A stretch of DNA of 64,000 nucleotides from Oryzomonas sp. (GTDB lineage Bacteria > Desulfobacterota > Desulfuromonadia > Geobacterales > Pseudopelobacteraceae). The position numbers and the translations under genes are program-made. Within the stretch, counting starts at the first letter, position 1. The number at the start of each line of letters is the position of its first letter. Location of the stretch: contig JARLHN010000018.1 in assembly GCA_031292255.1 (NCBI GenBank), positions 94,868 through 158,867 on the forward strand, in the 5' to 3' direction. Below the pieces are notes generated by a model. That model searched no databases, was not told the origin of the DNA, and saw only the letters and a list, made by a program, of their open reading frames with translations. This document shows positions 48,192 to 59,350 of this stretch, in pieces.

Positions 48192-48218
48192 AAAAAAAAA
48201 TGTTACGGAGAGGTCGGG

Positions 48219-48665
48219 ATGCGTATCAAGGATGGATTGTCAACAACTGTAATCGGACAGCAAGGGATAAATCCGCCTGCCGTGAAAAGCGGTGCCCGCT
48301 CGCTGTTCGCGGCCGAGTTGACAAACCGCCGGTCAGACATTACCTCCTATGAGCAGGAAGTGGAGAACCTTCGTTACGAGATTGAGATGGTAGGCGATAG
48401 ATTGGCGCAGGAACCGACCTTGCCAAACTTCAAGCGTTTTCGTGACCTCCTGAGCCAACTGGTCAAAAGAATCTCAAACGAGGCCTATCGTCTCGAAAAA
48501 ATCGGGGGCACACCGCAGAATCCGCGGTCGTTCGAGATCATCACGGTCATCAACTCCGAGGCGGACAAGTTGTATAATCTCATCATTCAGGACAATCGGA
48601 ACAGCATGGCCATAACCGCAAAGGTGATCGGCATCAAGGGGCTGGTGGTTGACCTGATAACCTGA
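48219..48665 (+). CDS. YaaR-family (DUF327) protein
   Basis: 148 residues; matches the YaaR family with 'LTNRRSDITSYEQEVENLRYEIEMVGD' and the late 'LIIQDNRNSMAITAKVIGIKGLVVDLI'. Function not established; the family is widespread in Firmicutes and some Deltaproteobacteria. GGAGAGG precedes the ATG. Lone gene between two minus-strand operons. Confidence 0.8.
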   Translation: MRIKDGLSTTVIGQQGINPPAVKSGARSLFAAELTNRRSDITSYEQEVENLRYEIEMVGDRLAQEPTLPNFKRFRDLLSQLVKRISNEAYRLEKIGGTPQNPRSFEIITVINSEADKLYNLIIQDNRNSMAITAKVIGIKGLVVDLIT

Positions 48666-48695
48666 TGATGCTTCAAGCCGGTTCATCGGTTTCAT

Positions 48696-48730
48696 AAAAA
48701 AAAGAGGCAAAGGTTCATCACCTTTGCCTC
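48696..48730 (-). terminator. Rho-independent terminator of the ribosomal protein operon
   Basis: GAGGCAAAGG and CCTTTGCCTC form a perfect 10-bp stem with a 7-nt loop; eight T residues follow on the minus strand. It lies 32 bp after rplQ and may also stop the convergent YaaR transcript. Confidence 0.92.
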
Positions 48731-48762
48731 CTTCAGTTCATGCCACACGAAAACTGCTCCGC

Positions 48763-49269
48763 CTAATCAGCGCTGGCCTCGCACTGCTCGGCCGGGTCAA
48801 CGGCTGCGGTCTGAATAGCCGCAGGCTCGGCAACGACAGGTGCCTTGGCCGCCGCCGCTACCTTATTGGCAGGTGCCTTGGTCGCCTTCGCCGGGGCCTT
48901 CTTGGGCGTCATTTCCTCTTCCACCAGTTCGATCAAAGAGATCGGTGCGGTATCCCCTTGGCGGATGCCCAGCTTGACAATACGCGTATAGCCGCCAGGA
49001 CGGTCCTTATAACGTGGGGCAATGGCCGAAAACAACTTCGTCACCACGGATTTTTCACGGATATATGAGGCAGCCTGGCGCTGGGCATGCAGATCACCGC
49101 GTTTGCCAAGGGTGATCATCTTTTCGGCAACAGAGCGGATCTCTTTTGCCTTGGCATCGGTTGTCGTAATCTTTTCATGGGTTAGCAGCGAGGTAACCAT
49201 ATTTCTGAACATAGCTTCGCGATGACTCGTTTTCCTGCCAAGTCTCCTGCCAGCTTTATTATGACGCAT
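48763..49269 (-). CDS. rplQ: Ribosomal protein L17 with Ala/Lys-rich extension
   Basis: 168 residues. The first 120 are standard bL17 ([45 protein letters not shown]). The last 45 or so form an Ala/Pro/Lys-rich tail ([16 protein letters not shown]) beyond the family's usual end. Last gene of the alpha operon. Separated from rpoA by a 167-bp spacer that holds a palindromic element. Confidence 0.96.
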   Translation of the reverse strand: MRHNKAGRRLGRKTSHREAMFRNMVTSLLTHEKITTTDAKAKEIRSVAEKMITLGKRGDLHAQRQAASYIREKSVVTKLFSAIAPRYKDRPGGYTRIVKLGIRQGDTAPISLIELVEEEMTPKKAPAKATKAPANKVAAAAKAPVVAEPAAIQTAAVDPAEQCEASAD

Positions 49270-49340
49270 AACGCAATCCTTTCCGAAACGATTGGGGCTA
49301 CTCCGGGGTGTTATAACAATGTCAAATCAGTACACTATTT

Positions 49341-49439
49341 TCGTTGGCTTGTCTTGGGCTCCTCACGTACAACCTCGTACGCCTTCATAGCCTCGATCCT
49401 CGCCGCCTTGGTGTCATCCTTGATTTGAAATCGGTATTA
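49341..49439 (-). repeat. Palindromic intergenic element, family 2, copy 3, between rpoA and rplQ
   Basis: Read on the minus strand it begins with the rpoA stop (TAATACCGATTTCAAATCA) and continues with 'AAGGCGGCGAGGATCGAGG' and 'GAAGGCGTACGAGG', matching copies at 15579 and 41290. The far end is truncated or degenerate. It sits inside an operon. Confidence 0.75.
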
Positions 49440-50459
49440 TTCTTCTTCCTTCTTTTCGCCGCGCAGGCGACGCATGATCTCCGGGTCGGGGAAATCATCC
49501 AGCTTCATGCCGAACGTCAGCCCCATGTCGGTGAGTATGTCTTTAATCTCATTGAGAGATTTGCGGCCGAAGTTCTGTGTCTTGAGCATTTCCGCCTCGG
49601 ACTTGGAAACCAGCTCACCAATCAGCTTAATGCCCGCATTCTTGAGGCAGTTGGCCGACCGTACCGATAGTTCCAATTCCTCGACCGTACGGTACAGGTT
49701 CTCGTTGATCTTGTCCTTCTCTTCCTGCGACTCTTCTACCTGGCTCGGTTCCGACTCTTCATCAAAATTTATGAAAATGCTCAGCTGTTCCTTCATGATC
49801 TTGGCGGCATAGGCCACCGCGTCTTCCGGATTCGCACTGCCGTCGGTCCAGACCTCGATGGTCAATTTATCATAATCCGTCATTTGACCGACGCGGGCAT
49901 TGGATACCGTAAAATTAACCTTCTTGATAGGGGAATAGATGGAATCGATCGGGATGGTGCCCACGGGGGCCTTTTCATCGCGATTACGGTCTGCGGAAAT
50001 ATACCCCTTCCCCATCCTGACGGTCATCTCGATTTCGAGATTGGCATCCTTGCCGCAGGTCAGGATGTGGTGGTCAGGATTCATGACCTCAACCGTGTGG
50101 CCGACAAGAATATCGCCGGCAGTAATGATCCCTTCGCCCTTATGAACGATCCTGATGATCGCTTGGTCGGCGGAATGCAGCTTGAGGCGCACGCCCTTCA
50201 GGTTAAGAATGATATCGGTAACATCCTCGGTAACGCCCTGGATGGCGGAAAATTCGTGTAGCACACCCTTGATGCGGACCGAGGTTATGGCAGCGCCCTG
50301 AAGGGTTGACAGGAGAATCCTGCGCAAGGAATTACCGAGCGTGGTGCCGAAGCCCCGCTCGAATGGTTCAGCGTAAAACTTGCCGTATGTATTTGAAAGA
50401 GTTTCTTTTTCAACTTGAAGCTGTTTTGGCCTGATCAGATCTCGCCAATTTTTATACAT
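49437..50459 (-). CDS. rpoA: RNA polymerase alpha subunit
   Basis: 340 residues: N-terminal dimerisation domain ([28 protein letters not shown]) and C-terminal DNA-binding domain (about 255-320, '[23 protein letters not shown]'). Acts in polymerase assembly and UP-element/activator contact. Follows rpsD by 73 bp. Confidence 0.98.
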   Translation of the reverse strand: MYKNWRDLIRPKQLQVEKETLSNTYGKFYAEPFERGFGTTLGNSLRRILLSTLQGAAITSVRIKGVLHEFSAIQGVTEDVTDIILNLKGVRLKLHSADQAIIRIVHKGEGIITAGDILVGHTVEVMNPDHHILTCGKDANLEIEMTVRMGKGYISADRNRDEKAPVGTIPIDSIYSPIKKVNFTVSNARVGQMTDYDKLTIEVWTDGSANPEDAVAYAAKIMKEQLSIFINFDEESEPSQVEESQEEKDKINENLYRTVEELELSVRSANCLKNAGIKLIGELVSKSEAEMLKTQNFGRKSLNEIKDILTDMGLTFGMKLDDFPDPEIMRRLRGEKKEEE

Positions 50460-50532
50460 TACAACCTCCTCCGGAGGATAATTGTCCGGTCATGGACATG
50501 AAGCGCATGGCGCCACGCAGCTCTCCCGGGAA

Positions 50533-51159
50533 TTACTTCGAGTAAAGCTCGACGATCAACTGTTCCTGAATCGGGGTGGTGATGTCTTCACGCACCGGCA
50601 GGCTCTTGATGACACCCTTGAAGGCATCACGCTCAAGCTCGAGCCACTGGGGAATCCCGCGCCGGACGACAGCTTCCAGGGAATCGATCACAGCAGCAAC
50701 CTTCCTGCTCTTTTCACGAAGTTCAATGACGTCGCCCACCTTAAGCTGGATGGAGGGGATATTCACCTTGCGCCCGTTGATGGTAAAGTGGCCGTGGCGC
50801 ACGAGCTGGCGCGATTCGGTACGGGAAGAAGCAAAACCGAGACGATAGATCGTATTATCAAGACGCCGCTCAAGAAGGGAGAGCAGATTTTCACCGGTAA
50901 CCCCTTTCATGCGGTCGGCTTCCTGAAAGTAGCCACGGAACTGTTTTTCCAGAAGGCCGTAGATACGGCGGACTTTCTGCTTCTCACGAAGCTGCACGCC
51001 GTAGTCCGAGGTCTTTGAACGCCCTTGGCCATGCTGCCCCGGAGGATAATTGCGACGTTTGATGGCGCACTTATCGGTGTAGCAGCGCTCCCCCTTCAGA
51101 AACAATTCCATGTTTTCTCTTCTGCACAGACGGCATGAAGGTCCTGTATAACGTGCCAA
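50533..51159 (-). CDS. rpsD: Ribosomal protein S4 (zinc-type)
   Basis: 208 residues with the S4 RNA-binding domain (about 98-160, '[26 protein letters not shown]'). Four Cys in the first 31 residues (CRLC, then C and C near residues 26 and 31) form the zinc motif of the C+ form. Nucleates 30S body assembly. GGAGG upstream. Confidence 0.98.
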   Translation of the reverse strand: MARYTGPSCRLCRRENMELFLKGERCYTDKCAIKRRNYPPGQHGQGRSKTSDYGVQLREKQKVRRIYGLLEKQFRGYFQEADRMKGVTGENLLSLLERRLDNTIYRLGFASSRTESRQLVRHGHFTINGRKVNIPSIQLKVGDVIELREKSRKVAAVIDSLEAVVRRGIPQWLELERDAFKGVIKSLPVREDITTPIQEQLIVELYSK

Positions 51160-51188
51160 TGAAAACCTCCTTATATGAATGACGCGAG

Positions 51189-51584
51189 TTAAACTCTTCT
51201 ACGTTTGGGTGGGCGACAACCGTTGTGAGGAATCGGTGTCACATCCTTGATGAAACTAATCGCAAAACCTGCGGCCTGAAGCGCGCGTAGTGCAGATTCG
51301 CGGCCTGATCCCGGACCTTTGACATATACTTCTACAGTACGCATCCCGTGCTCCTGCGCCTTTTTCGCACAGTCTTCAGCGGCGATCTGGGCAGCAAACG
51401 GCGTGCTTTTGCGGGAGCCCTTAAACCCTTTGGCGCCGGAGGTTGACCAAGCAACCACATTGCCGACAGGATCGGTAATCGTGATGATCGTATTGTTGAA
51501 TGTTGCCTGGATATGGGCAACACCATTGGATATATTCTTGCGTTCCTTCTTCTTGCGGACGACTTTCTTCGCAGGACTAGCCAT
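51189..51584 (-). CDS. rpsK: Ribosomal protein S11
   Basis: 131 residues: '[17 protein letters not shown]', '[14 protein letters not shown]' and the C-terminal '[16 protein letters not shown]'. A platform protein of the 30S subunit. Between rpsM and rpsD. Confidence 0.98.
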   Translation of the reverse strand: MASPAKKVVRKKKERKNISNGVAHIQATFNNTIITITDPVGNVVAWSTSGAKGFKGSRKSTPFAAQIAAEDCAKKAQEHGMRTVEVYVKGPGSGRESALRALQAAGFAISFIKDVTPIPHNGCRPPKRRRV

Positions 51585-51609
51585 TCGAATTCTCCAGAGC
51601 TAAATGGGA

Positions 51610-51978
<369 letters not shown>

Positions 51979-52000
51979 TTTGAAGTCCTCCTTTAATTAC

Positions 52001-52114
52001 TCATCCCTGACGTTGAGAATGCTTAGGGATGTCACAGATCACACGAACCACACCCTTACGCTTGATAATCTTGCATTTGTCACAAATCTTTTTAACTGAT
52101 GCCCGTACTTTCAT
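52001..52114 (-). CDS. rpmJ: Ribosomal protein L36 (zinc-type)
   Basis: A 37-residue gene from the ATG at 52114 to TGA at 52001: begins [20 protein letters not shown] and ends PKHSQRQG. The CxxC, Cys and His set (Cys11, Cys14, Cys27, His32) is the zinc ribbon of the C+ form. GGGGAG upstream. It directly follows map; infA is not found between them. Confidence 0.96.
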   Translation of the reverse strand: MKVRASVKKICDKCKIIKRKGVVRVICDIPKHSQRQG

Positions 52115-52136
52115 AGTGCTCCCCTTCACGTACTTG

Positions 52137-52883
52137 CTATATGCGCGTCAGAATTTCAGGTCCCTTGTCGGTTATGGCAACCGTATGTTCAAAGTGTGCG
52201 GAGTATCCGCCGTCGCACGTGACAACCGTCCAGCCGTCTGCGAGTGTCCTGACCTCGTACGACCCTTCGTTAACCATTGGTTCGATCGCCAGGACCATGC
52301 CGGCCTTAAGCCTTACTCCGGTGCCCGGGACGCCAAAATTTGGCACCTGCGGTTCTTCATGAAGGTTTCTACCGATGCCGTGTCCGACATAATCACGTAC
52401 AACGGAAAAACCTTTTGCTTCAACATACGACTGCACGGCATGGGAAATATCGAACAATCTGCCGCCGGGTACCGCTTTATCTATGCCTGCGTAAAGCGAC
52501 TCTTCCGTTGCGGCAACCAGCGCCCGGGCACCCGCCGATATCGTTCCCACAGGTATGGTCAGTGCTGAATCGCCAAAAAAATCGTTGTACAGTATCCCGA
52601 AATCGAGGCTGAGAATGTCGCCTTCTTTCAACGGCACTCTGGTCGGCATCCCATGTACGACACGATCATTGGGAGAGCAGCATAAGCTGTTCGGGTACTT
52701 GTAGTATCCCTTGAAAGCCGGCTTTGCCTTGCGCTTCAGTATCTCGGAATTTGCAAATTCCTCCAAGGCCATGGTTGTGACACCCGGCTTGACCTGTTCG
52801 CGAAGCAGGATGAGTATTTCAGCGCAAATTTTGCAGGCTGCTCTCATCCTCTCAATCTCACGTGGTGATTTAAGGATGATCAC
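52137..52883 (-). CDS. map: Methionine aminopeptidase type I
   Basis: 248 residues from a GTG at 52883, which overlaps the last codons of adk by 14 bp; AAGG lies 8 nt upstream and the protein then starts in the family way ([14 protein letters not shown]). It removes the initiator Met from new proteins. Metal ligands are in '[16 protein letters not shown]', '[19 protein letters not shown]', '[10 protein letters not shown]' and '[11 protein letters not shown]'. Confidence 0.96.
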   Translation of the reverse strand: MIILKSPREIERMRAACKICAEILILLREQVKPGVTTMALEEFANSEILKRKAKPAFKGYYKYPNSLCCSPNDRVVHGMPTRVPLKEGDILSLDFGILYNDFFGDSALTIPVGTISAGARALVAATEESLYAGIDKAVPGGRLFDISHAVQSYVEAKGFSVVRDYVGHGIGRNLHEEPQVPNFGVPGTGVRLKAGMVLAIEPMVNEGSYEVRTLADGWTVVTCDGGYSAHFEHTVAITDKGPEILTRI

Positions 52884-53532
52884 CTGTGCTGCCTTCCAAT
52901 AGCGAACATATCTGGCGCTGAATGTCCGAAATCGTACCGTTACCGTCAATGCAACGCATCAGGCCGCACTGCTCAAAGTATGATTTAAGCGGCGAGGTCT
53001 GTTGGCTGTAAACATCCAGCCTGTTCTTGACCGTCGCTTCACGGTCATCGTCACGCTGAACCAGAGAGGCGCCACACACATCGCACACCCCGGCAACAGC
53101 CGGCGCGTCGTATACCACGTGATAACCCTTGCCGCAGGAAGGACAAGTACGCCGGCCGGAAAGCCGCTGGATGATTTCAGCGCTCTCCACCTCAAGCGAA
53201 ATCACGTGGTCGATATGTTTACCCAGCCCGTCCAGAAGAGCGATAAGCGCATCAGCCTGGGGAGTGGTGCGTGGGAAACCGTCCAAGATAAAGCCTGCTT
53301 GACAATCCGGTTCAGAGATCCTCTCGCTGACCAAGCCAAGGACGATCTCATCAGAAACAAGCCCACCGGCATCCATGATCGACTTGGCAGCCAGCCCCAG
53401 CGGTGTTTGAGCCTTAACGGCAGCGCGAAGCATGTCACCGGTCGAGATCTGGGGGATTCCGAAGCGCTCAACGATGAATTGAGCCTGGGTTCCCTTGCCG
53501 GCTCCCGGAGGACCAAAAAGGATGACAGTCAT
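52870..53532 (-). CDS. adk: Adenylate kinase with zinc-type lid
   Basis: 220 residues from the ATG at 53532, one base after the secY stop. P-loop '[16 protein letters not shown]', '[10 protein letters not shown]', 'GFPRTTPQA'. The lid holds CPSC and CDVC, a four-Cys zinc site as in Gram-positive enzymes. Maintains AMP/ADP/ATP balance. Confidence 0.97.
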   Translation of the reverse strand: MTVILFGPPGAGKGTQAQFIVERFGIPQISTGDMLRAAVKAQTPLGLAAKSIMDAGGLVSDEIVLGLVSERISEPDCQAGFILDGFPRTTPQADALIALLDGLGKHIDHVISLEVESAEIIQRLSGRRTCPSCGKGYHVVYDAPAVAGVCDVCGASLVQRDDDREATVKNRLDVYSQQTSPLKSYFEQCGLMRCIDGNGTISDIQRQICSLLEGSTGDHP

Positions 53533-53533
53533 C

Positions 53534-54841
53534 CTATTTTCTCCCCCTGATCCTGACACCCTTCAAAAACCCTTCGTAATTACGGGTAATCAGGTGAGAC
53601 TCGATCTGGGCGACCGTGTCCATGCCCACACCAACCGCAATCAACAGGGCGGTCCCGCCAAAATAGAAGGGAAGATTGAACTTTCCGATCAGGATCGAGG
53701 GAAGCACACACACTATTGAGATATAGATGGCACCTGCAAAGGTCAGCCGCGTCAATACGCTGTCTATAAAGTCCGAGGTTTCCTTGCCGGGCCTTATGCC
53801 GGGAATATAGCCGCCATGCTTCTTGACATTCTCGGCCACGTCCACCGGATTGAATGTCACAGCCGTGTAGAAATAGCAGAAGAAGAGAATGAAAGCAACA
53901 AAAAAGATATTGTACACCCAGTTGCCGGGCGTTAAACTTTTCGCGCCCTTCTGAATCCACGGAATATTGATGAAGTTGGCTATCGTTGCCGGGAACATGA
54001 TAATGGATGAGGCGAAGATCGGCGGTATAACGCCGGCCATATTCACCTTAAGGGGAAGATGGGATGTCTGTGAGTTGAAGGTCTTCAACCCGACTACCCG
54101 CTTCGCATAATGGATCGGAAGCCGCCGCTGCCCGCGCTCGACAAAAACGATGCCGGCGATTACGGCAAACATGACTGCAAGAACAAACACCAGAATGAAT
54201 AGGGAAAGCTGTCCCGCATTCACTAGCCTAAAAGTATTGCTCAACGCAGTCGGTATCCTGGCGATGATACCGGCAAAGATGATCAGGGAGATGCCGTTAC
54301 CGATTCCCTTTTCCGACATCTGCTCACCGAGCCACATGATGAACGCGGTACCGGCAGTGAGGGTGATGACCGTCATGAGCCGGAAGCTCCAACCGGGGTT
54401 CGGAACAACCAGTTCGCCGGCAGGGCCGCGCATGCTTTCCAGGCCGATGGCAATGCCGAGCCCCTGCACGAAACTGAGCACGATCGTCCCGTAGCGGGTA
54501 TACTGGATAATCTTTTTACGGCCGGACTCCCCTTCCTTGGAGAGCTTTTCAATGGCCGGAACAACCACTGTCAGCAACTGGAAGATGATCGACGATGAGA
54601 TATAGGGCATGATACCCAGGGCAAATACCGTCAAACGTTCAAGCGCACCACCGGAGAACATGTCAAACATGCCGAGGAGAGTTCCCTGGGCCTGCTTGAA
54701 AAAATGTGACAGAGCGATTCTATCGATACCTGGAGTAGGAATATGACATCCGACACGATAGACTGCCAGCATCCCCAAGGAAAAAAGCACACGCTTCTTC
54801 AGCTCGGGGATCTTGAAGATGTTCTGGAGTGCTTCGAACAC
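53534..54841 (-). CDS. secY: Preprotein translocase channel SecY
   Basis: 435 residues with ten membrane segments: begins '[23 protein letters not shown]', plug and lateral gate regions, cytoplasmic loop 'YARRVVG'-like '[15 protein letters not shown]', and C-terminal 'RGRK'. GTG start at 54841 overlaps the rplO stop by one base (TAGTG). Works with SecA (31.1 kb). Confidence 0.98.
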   Translation of the reverse strand: MFEALQNIFKIPELKKRVLFSLGMLAVYRVGCHIPTPGIDRIALSHFFKQAQGTLLGMFDMFSGGALERLTVFALGIMPYISSSIIFQLLTVVVPAIEKLSKEGESGRKKIIQYTRYGTIVLSFVQGLGIAIGLESMRGPAGELVVPNPGWSFRLMTVITLTAGTAFIMWLGEQMSEKGIGNGISLIIFAGIIARIPTALSNTFRLVNAGQLSLFILVFVLAVMFAVIAGIVFVERGQRRLPIHYAKRVVGLKTFNSQTSHLPLKVNMAGVIPPIFASSIIMFPATIANFINIPWIQKGAKSLTPGNWVYNIFFVAFILFFCYFYTAVTFNPVDVAENVKKHGGYIPGIRPGKETSDFIDSVLTRLTFAGAIYISIVCVLPSILIGKFNLPFYFGGTALLIAVGVGMDTVAQIESHLITRNYEGFLKGVRIRGRK

Positions 54842-55284
54842 TAGGCCCTCTCCTCGATAGATCCGCCTGCGGCAACGATCTTCTCTTTGGCGGATTGGCT
54901 GAATTTATTGGCAGCAACCTTGAGAGACTTGGTGATGTCGCCGTTTCCGAGGATCTTCACCAAACAATTTGTACCCTTCACCAACCCTTTGGCTGCCAGA
55001 GTGGTGGGATCCACCTCTGCGCCGGCTTCAAACACGTCAAGCTGGCTGAGATTCACCACGGCATACTCGACACGCTCAAACGGCGTGAAACCGCGCTTGG
55101 GCAACCGACGCTGCAAGGGCATCTGCCCGCCTTCGAAGCCCGCCTTGATGCTGCCGCCGGAACGGGCCTTCTGCCCTTTATGTCCTTTTGTGGCGGTCTT
55201 GCCGTGCCCGGAACCGGTGCCGCGGCCGATGCGCTTTCTATCCTTCGTTGAACCCAGTGCGGGTTTAAGTGTGTTCAAATCCAT
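54841..55284 (-). CDS. rplO: Ribosomal protein L15
   Basis: 147 residues from the ATG at 55284 (GGGGTGG upstream), giving '[38 protein letters not shown]'. A GTG at 55293 is the alternative start. Late 50S assembly protein. Followed directly by secY. Confidence 0.96.
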   Translation of the reverse strand: MDLNTLKPALGSTKDRKRIGRGTGSGHGKTATKGHKGQKARSGGSIKAGFEGGQMPLQRRLPKRGFTPFERVEYAVVNLSQLDVFEAGAEVDPTTLAAKGLVKGTNCLVKILGNGDITKSLKVAANKFSQSAKEKIVAAGGSIEERA

Positions 55285-55298
55285 ATGTTCCACCCCTT

Positions 55299-55478
55299 TT
55301 ACTTCGTCACTTTCAGCATGTGTCCAACCTTATTGATCATCCCCTGTACTTGGGGTGAATCGGGCCGGGTAACGGTCTGGTTGAGACGGGAAAGTCCGAG
55401 GCCGGCGACGATATCGCGATGCTTCTTGGTTTTCCCGATAGTGCTCTTGATTAGCGTGATTTGCAGCGTGCTGCTCAT
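55299..55478 (-). CDS. rpmD: Ribosomal protein L30
   Basis: A 59-residue gene from the ATG at 55478: starts [20 protein letters not shown] and contains '[11 protein letters not shown]', ending in '[14 protein letters not shown]'. Between rpsE (20 bp) and rplO (14 bp). Confidence 0.96.
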   Translation of the reverse strand: MSSTLQITLIKSTIGKTKKHRDIVAGLGLSRLNQTVTRPDSPQVQGMINKVGHMLKVTK

Positions 55479-55498
55479 GGTATCCTCACTTCAATCGA

Positions 55499-55987
55499 TT
55501 ATTCGGTTAAGCCACGGCGTGCGGCAACCTCTTCAGGGGTCTTCAATCTCATGAGGCCGGCAAAAGCGGCCTTCACCACGTTGTGGGGATTGTTGGAGCC
55601 GAGGCATTTCGACAGAATGTTATTGATGCCGGCTGCTTCGAAAATAGCACGCGCAGCGCCACCGGCAATAACACCCGTACCGGCGGATGCCGGTTTCATC
55701 AGAAGCCGACCGGCACCGAATTTACCTTCGATCTCGAAAGGGATGGTCTGGTACTGGTTGACGGGCACCTTGATGAGGTTTTTCTTGGCCTGTTCAACGC
55801 CTTTTCTGATCGCCTCGGGCACTTCGTTTGCCTTGCCGAGGCCATAACCTACATAGCCATTGCCGTCACCAACGACGATCAGGGCAGAAAAGCTGAAGCG
55901 ACGACCACCCTTGACAACCTTGGCAACGCGGCTGATGTGAACGACACGGTCCGTGAGATTCAGTTCCGCTGGATTGATTCTGATCAA
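55499..55987 (-). CDS. rpsE: Ribosomal protein S5
   Basis: 162 residues: double-stranded RNA-binding N-terminal domain ('[30 protein letters not shown]') and the C-terminal domain ('[19 protein letters not shown]'). Decoding fidelity protein at the mRNA entry site. Confidence 0.97.
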   Translation of the reverse strand: MIRINPAELNLTDRVVHISRVAKVVKGGRRFSFSALIVVGDGNGYVGYGLGKANEVPEAIRKGVEQAKKNLIKVPVNQYQTIPFEIEGKFGAGRLLMKPASAGTGVIAGGAARAIFEAAGINNILSKCLGSNNPHNVVKAAFAGLMRLKTPEEVAARRGLTE

Positions 55988-56007
55988 TGAAAGCCTCCTC
56001 GTATGCT

Positions 56008-56373
56008 TTAGAAACGAAGCCCGGCTTCGCGGGCTGCGTCAGCAAGTGCCTTGATTCTGCCGTGGTACAGAAAACCGTTACGGTCGTATACCACTGATGA
56101 AATGCCTTTTTCGATGGCCAGGCGGGCGATTTCCTTCCCCACATGGGTAGCCGCGGCAACGTTGCCCGTGTACCCGAGATCCGCAGCGGCGGCAGAAAGG
56201 GTCGAGCAGGCAACGAGGGTAACACCCTTTGTATCGTCAATGATCTGGGCGTAGATATGACGTGCGCTTTTAAAGACGTTCAAGCGGGGACGCTCGTCTG
56301 AGCCACGGACCTTTTTACGGACGCGAACCTGGCGCTTGAGGCGGGTGATGGTTTTTAGTGCGGTCTTTGCCAC
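56008..56373 (-). CDS. rplR: Ribosomal protein L18
   Basis: 121 residues: '[31 protein letters not shown]' and '[25 protein letters not shown]'. Binds 5S rRNA. Confidence 0.97.
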   Translation of the reverse strand: MAKTALKTITRLKRQVRVRKKVRGSDERPRLNVFKSARHIYAQIIDDTKGVTLVACSTLSAAAADLGYTGNVAAATHVGKEIARLAIEKGISSVVYDRNGFLYHGRIKALADAAREAGLRF

Positions 56374-56392
56374 AACAATCTCCTTATAAAGA

Positions 56393-56932
56393 CTATTTCT
56401 TACCGGTCTTGCCGGCTTTTCTCAGGATAGTCTCGTCAGAATACTTGACACCCTTGCCTTTATAGGGCTCGGGGCTACGGAATGATCTGATCTTGGCGGC
56501 GGTCTGTCCCACCAGTTCCTTGTCAGCGCCCTTAACGGCAACCTTGGTCATCTTGTCCACATCGATGGCAATGCCTTCCGGGATCGGGAAATTGATCGGA
56601 TGAGAGTAGCCAAGACTTAAGACAAGCTCTTTCCCTTTAACCTCGGCACGATAGCCAACGCCGTTGATCTCAAGGTCGGTCTGAAAACCCTTTGTCACAC
56701 CGACGACCATGTTGTTTACCAGGGTGCGCGTCAGGCCATGAGCCGCCCGCGCAGCGGTACTATCGTCGTTTCTGACAACCGTCAGAGAGGTCTCTTCGAT
56801 AGTGAGCGTAACGCAGGACATGACATGGCGGGCCAACTTGCCATTGGGCCCCTGCACGGAAAGCAGCGTATCATCCAGGATGATCTTGACCCCTTTGGGT
56901 ATCTCTATGGGAAGTTTACCAATTCTCGACAT
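56393..56932 (-). CDS. rplF: Ribosomal protein L6
   Basis: 179 residues: '[15 protein letters not shown]', two alpha/beta repeats and the C-terminal '[20 protein letters not shown]' motif. 50S protein near the factor-binding site. Confidence 0.97.
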   Translation of the reverse strand: MSRIGKLPIEIPKGVKIILDDTLLSVQGPNGKLARHVMSCVTLTIEETSLTVVRNDDSTAARAAHGLTRTLVNNMVVGVTKGFQTDLEINGVGYRAEVKGKELVLSLGYSHPINFPIPEGIAIDVDKMTKVAVKGADKELVGQTAAKIRSFRSPEPYKGKGVKYSDETILRKAGKTGKK

Positions 56933-56958
56933 CTCAGCATGCTCCTTGATCGCAATGT

Positions 56959-57357
56959 TTACCAGATGGTACAGAGAAGTTCGCCGCCGACGCCGGCCTG
57001 GCGGGCAGCGTTATCGGTGATGATCCCCTTGGACGTGGACAGAATGGCCACACCGAGGCCGTTCTTGACGACGGGGATATCCTCGGATTTCATATAAACC
57101 CTGCCACCGGGTTTACTGACGCGCTTGATCTCATTGATCACGCTGTCCTTTTCATCGATATACTTCAGATAGATCCTCAATACACCCTGAAGATTATCGG
57201 AAATTACCTTGTAATTCTTGATGAAACCTTCCTGCTTCAATACATTGGCTATATTGACCTTAAGGCTGGAGGAAGGGATATCGACCTTCTGCAGCTTGAC
57301 CATGTTTGCGTTGCGAATTCTGGTCAGCATATCTGCGACTGGATCTGTCATGGACAT
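56959..57357 (-). CDS. rpsH: Ribosomal protein S8
   Basis: 132 residues from the first ATG (57357; AGGAG 8 nt upstream): '[19 protein letters not shown]' and '[28 protein letters not shown]'. In E. coli it also represses the spc operon. Confidence 0.97.
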   Translation of the reverse strand: MSMTDPVADMLTRIRNANMVKLQKVDIPSSSLKVNIANVLKQEGFIKNYKVISDNLQGVLRIYLKYIDEKDSVINEIKRVSKPGGRVYMKSEDIPVVKNGLGVAILSTSKGIITDNAARQAGVGGELLCTIW

Positions 57358-57396
57358 CGTGCGTGCTCCTATCTAATGTGCTACAAGTTCGATGGT

Positions 57397-57582
57397 CTAC
57401 CAGCTTGACTTGATAACGCCGGGAATCTGTCCTGCCGACGCATACTTGCGAAGACAGATCCTGCACATTTCAAACTTGCGATAAAATGCTCTGGATCGCC
57501 CGCATACCGGACAGCGGTTATGCTGACGGACCTTGAACTTGGGTGTGCGCTGCGACTTGATGATCATTGAGGTTTTTGCCAC
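57397..57582 (-). CDS. rpsN: Ribosomal protein S14, zinc type
   Basis: 61 residues with two CxxC pairs (CPVC and CRIC), the short zinc-binding S14 form: '[21 protein letters not shown]'. Between rplE and rpsH. Confidence 0.96.
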   Translation of the reverse strand: MAKTSMIIKSQRTPKFKVRQHNRCPVCGRSRAFYRKFEMCRICLRKYASAGQIPGVIKSSW

Positions 57583-57599
57583 GGAATCCTCCAGTTATC

Positions 57600-58139
57600 T
57601 TAGTTCCTGAACGGCATGCCCAGGTACTTGAGAAGCGCTTTGCCTTCCTCATCGGTTTTGGCGCTTGTTACGACCGTTATATTCAGCCCTTTGATTTTAT
57701 CAATGGCGTCATAACTAATTTCAGGAAAGATGAGCTGTTCCTTGATGCCGAGCGTGTAGTTGCCCTTGCCGTCAAACGCCTTGCCGGAAACACCCTTGAA
57801 GTCGCGTACCCTGGCGAGGGCTACGTTCATGAGGCGATCGAGAAACTCGTACATGCGGTCCCGGCGTAACGTTACCATACAGCCGATCGGCATGCCTTGG
57901 CGTAGCTTGAAGGTTGCAATGGACTTCTTGGCCTTGGTTATGACCGACTTCTGTCCGGTAATGGCGTTCAACTCAGCGGTTGCGGAGTCGAGTATCTTGA
58001 CGTTCTGGATAGCCTCGCCAAGACCCATATTGACGACCACCTTCTCGATGCGCGGAACTTCCATTATGTTTTTATAGCCGAAATCCTTGCGAAGCTTGGC
58101 AACGATCTCGTTCTGGTATACATCCTTCAAACGTGCCAT
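57600..58139 (-). CDS. rplE: Ribosomal protein L5
   Basis: 179 residues: '[18 protein letters not shown]', '[22 protein letters not shown]', '[15 protein letters not shown]'. Binds 5S rRNA and the P-site tRNA. Confidence 0.97.
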   Translation of the reverse strand: MARLKDVYQNEIVAKLRKDFGYKNIMEVPRIEKVVVNMGLGEAIQNVKILDSATAELNAITGQKSVITKAKKSIATFKLRQGMPIGCMVTLRRDRMYEFLDRLMNVALARVRDFKGVSGKAFDGKGNYTLGIKEQLIFPEISYDAIDKIKGLNITVVTSAKTDEEGKALLKYLGMPFRN

Positions 58140-58160
58140 GGTGATGGTATCTCCTTCGAA

Positions 58161-58487
58161 CTATTTCTCAAGGGAAGCGCCGCATTTAACGCAGTTCCGT
58201 TGTTTATCGCCATTTTCCAGGACAGTGCTCCTGGTCCTGACCGGCTTGGCACACTTGGGGCAATAGGGCATGACATTGGAGATGTTGATCACGGCTTCCT
58301 TCTCCTTGATCGTGCCCGGTTCATTGCCGCGTGCCTTCACGTGCCGCTTGACGAGGTTGAGTCCCTCGATGATGACCCCGTTCTTCTTCGGCACCAGCTT
58401 AAGCACCTTGCCGGTTTTACTCTTTTCCTTGCCGGCAATAACCATTACCGTATCGCCCTTGCTGACATGAGATTTCATGGCTTGCAT
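58161..58487 (-). CDS. rplX: Ribosomal protein L24
   Basis: 108 residues from the ATG at 58487 (GGAG 8 nt upstream): KOW motif in '[33 protein letters not shown]' and a C-terminal CPKC/CVKC pair which could bind zinc. 50S assembly initiator. Confidence 0.97.
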   Translation of the reverse strand: MQAMKSHVSKGDTVMVIAGKEKSKTGKVLKLVPKKNGVIIEGLNLVKRHVKARGNEPGTIKEKEAVINISNVMPYCPKCAKPVRTRSTVLENGDKQRNCVKCGASLEK

Positions 58488-58507
58488 CTTACGTTCTCCG
58501 ATTCAGA

Positions 58508-58876
58508 TTAAAGTACTTCCGGTGCGAGGGAAATGATCTTCATGAACTTCTTGGCACGCAGTTCTCTGGCTACCGGTCCGAAGATACGCGTTCCCACCGG
58601 CTCTTTTTGGTTATTGATAACCACGCCGGAATTATCATCGAAACGAATATACGAACCGTCGGGGCGACCGAGTTCTTTGGCTGTTCTGACAATGACCGCC
58701 TTGACGACATCGCCCTTTTTAACCTTTGAGTTAGGCAGGGCCTCACGGACAGAGGCAACGATAATATCGCCCACTCCCGCGTATTTACGCTTCGAACCGC
58801 CAAGCACCTTGATGCAAAAGAGCTTCTTGGCGCCAGAATTATCGGCTACATCCAGTATAGATTGCATCTGTATCAT
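58508..58876 (-). CDS. rplN: Ribosomal protein L14
   Basis: 122 residues: '[37 protein letters not shown]' and '[28 protein letters not shown]'. At the 50S-30S interface. Confidence 0.98.
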   Translation of the reverse strand: MIQMQSILDVADNSGAKKLFCIKVLGGSKRKYAGVGDIIVASVREALPNSKVKKGDVVKAVIVRTAKELGRPDGSYIRFDDNSGVVINNQKEPVGTRIFGPVARELRAKKFMKIISLAPEVL

Positions 58877-58893
58877 TACTCGGTACCCCTGTC

Positions 58894-59151
58894 CTAAGAG
58901 ATGCTTTCGATGATCTGCTTCAGGCTCCAGCGTTTATCCTTGCTTAAGGGGCGGCATTCGATTATCTGAACGCGGTCGCCGACCTTGCAGACGTTCTGCT
59001 CGTCATGGACTTTATACTTAACGCTGCGCTTGATATATTTGTTGTAAAGTTGGTGCTTTACAAGACGGTCAACCTTGACGACAACCGTTTTGTCCATCTT
59101 GTCGCTTACCACGACACCTAACTGTGATTTTCTGTGGCCACGTTCACTCAT
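58894..59151 (-). CDS. rpsQ: Ribosomal protein S17
   Basis: 85 residues from the ATG at 59151 (AGGGAG upstream), chosen over an upstream ATG because it gives the family N-terminus '[25 protein letters not shown]'. 16S rRNA-binding OB-fold protein. Confidence 0.96.
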   Translation of the reverse strand: MSERGHRKSQLGVVVSDKMDKTVVVKVDRLVKHQLYNKYIKRSVKYKVHDEQNVCKVGDRVQIIECRPLSKDKRWSLKQIIESIS

Positions 59152-59161
59152 CCGTCGCTCC

Positions 59162-59350
59162 CTATGCCTTGCTCTCAGTAATGATAGTGCTGATCCGGGC
59201 AATATCCTTGCGGATAATCTTCAGCTTGGCGGTATTTTCAAGCCTGCCGGTATGTAATTGGAACGTAAGGTTGAACAGTTCCTGCGTCAGATCACTCTGT
59301 TTCCTGGTCAGCTCATCGGCCGACAGCTTGCGTAACTCGTTAGGCTTCAT
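59162..59350 (-). CDS. rpmC: Ribosomal protein L29
   Basis: 62 residues from the ATG at 59350 (GGGGAGG upstream): '[32 protein letters not shown]'. Near the peptide exit tunnel. Overlaps rplP by 11 bp. Confidence 0.96.
   Translation of the reverse strand: MKPNELRKLSADELTRKQSDLTQELFNLTFQLHTGRLENTAKLKIIRKDIARISTIITESKA

Noticed and set aside
52115-52136. infA expected between map and rpmJ
   Set aside because: The gap is only 22 bp, so infA is not here.
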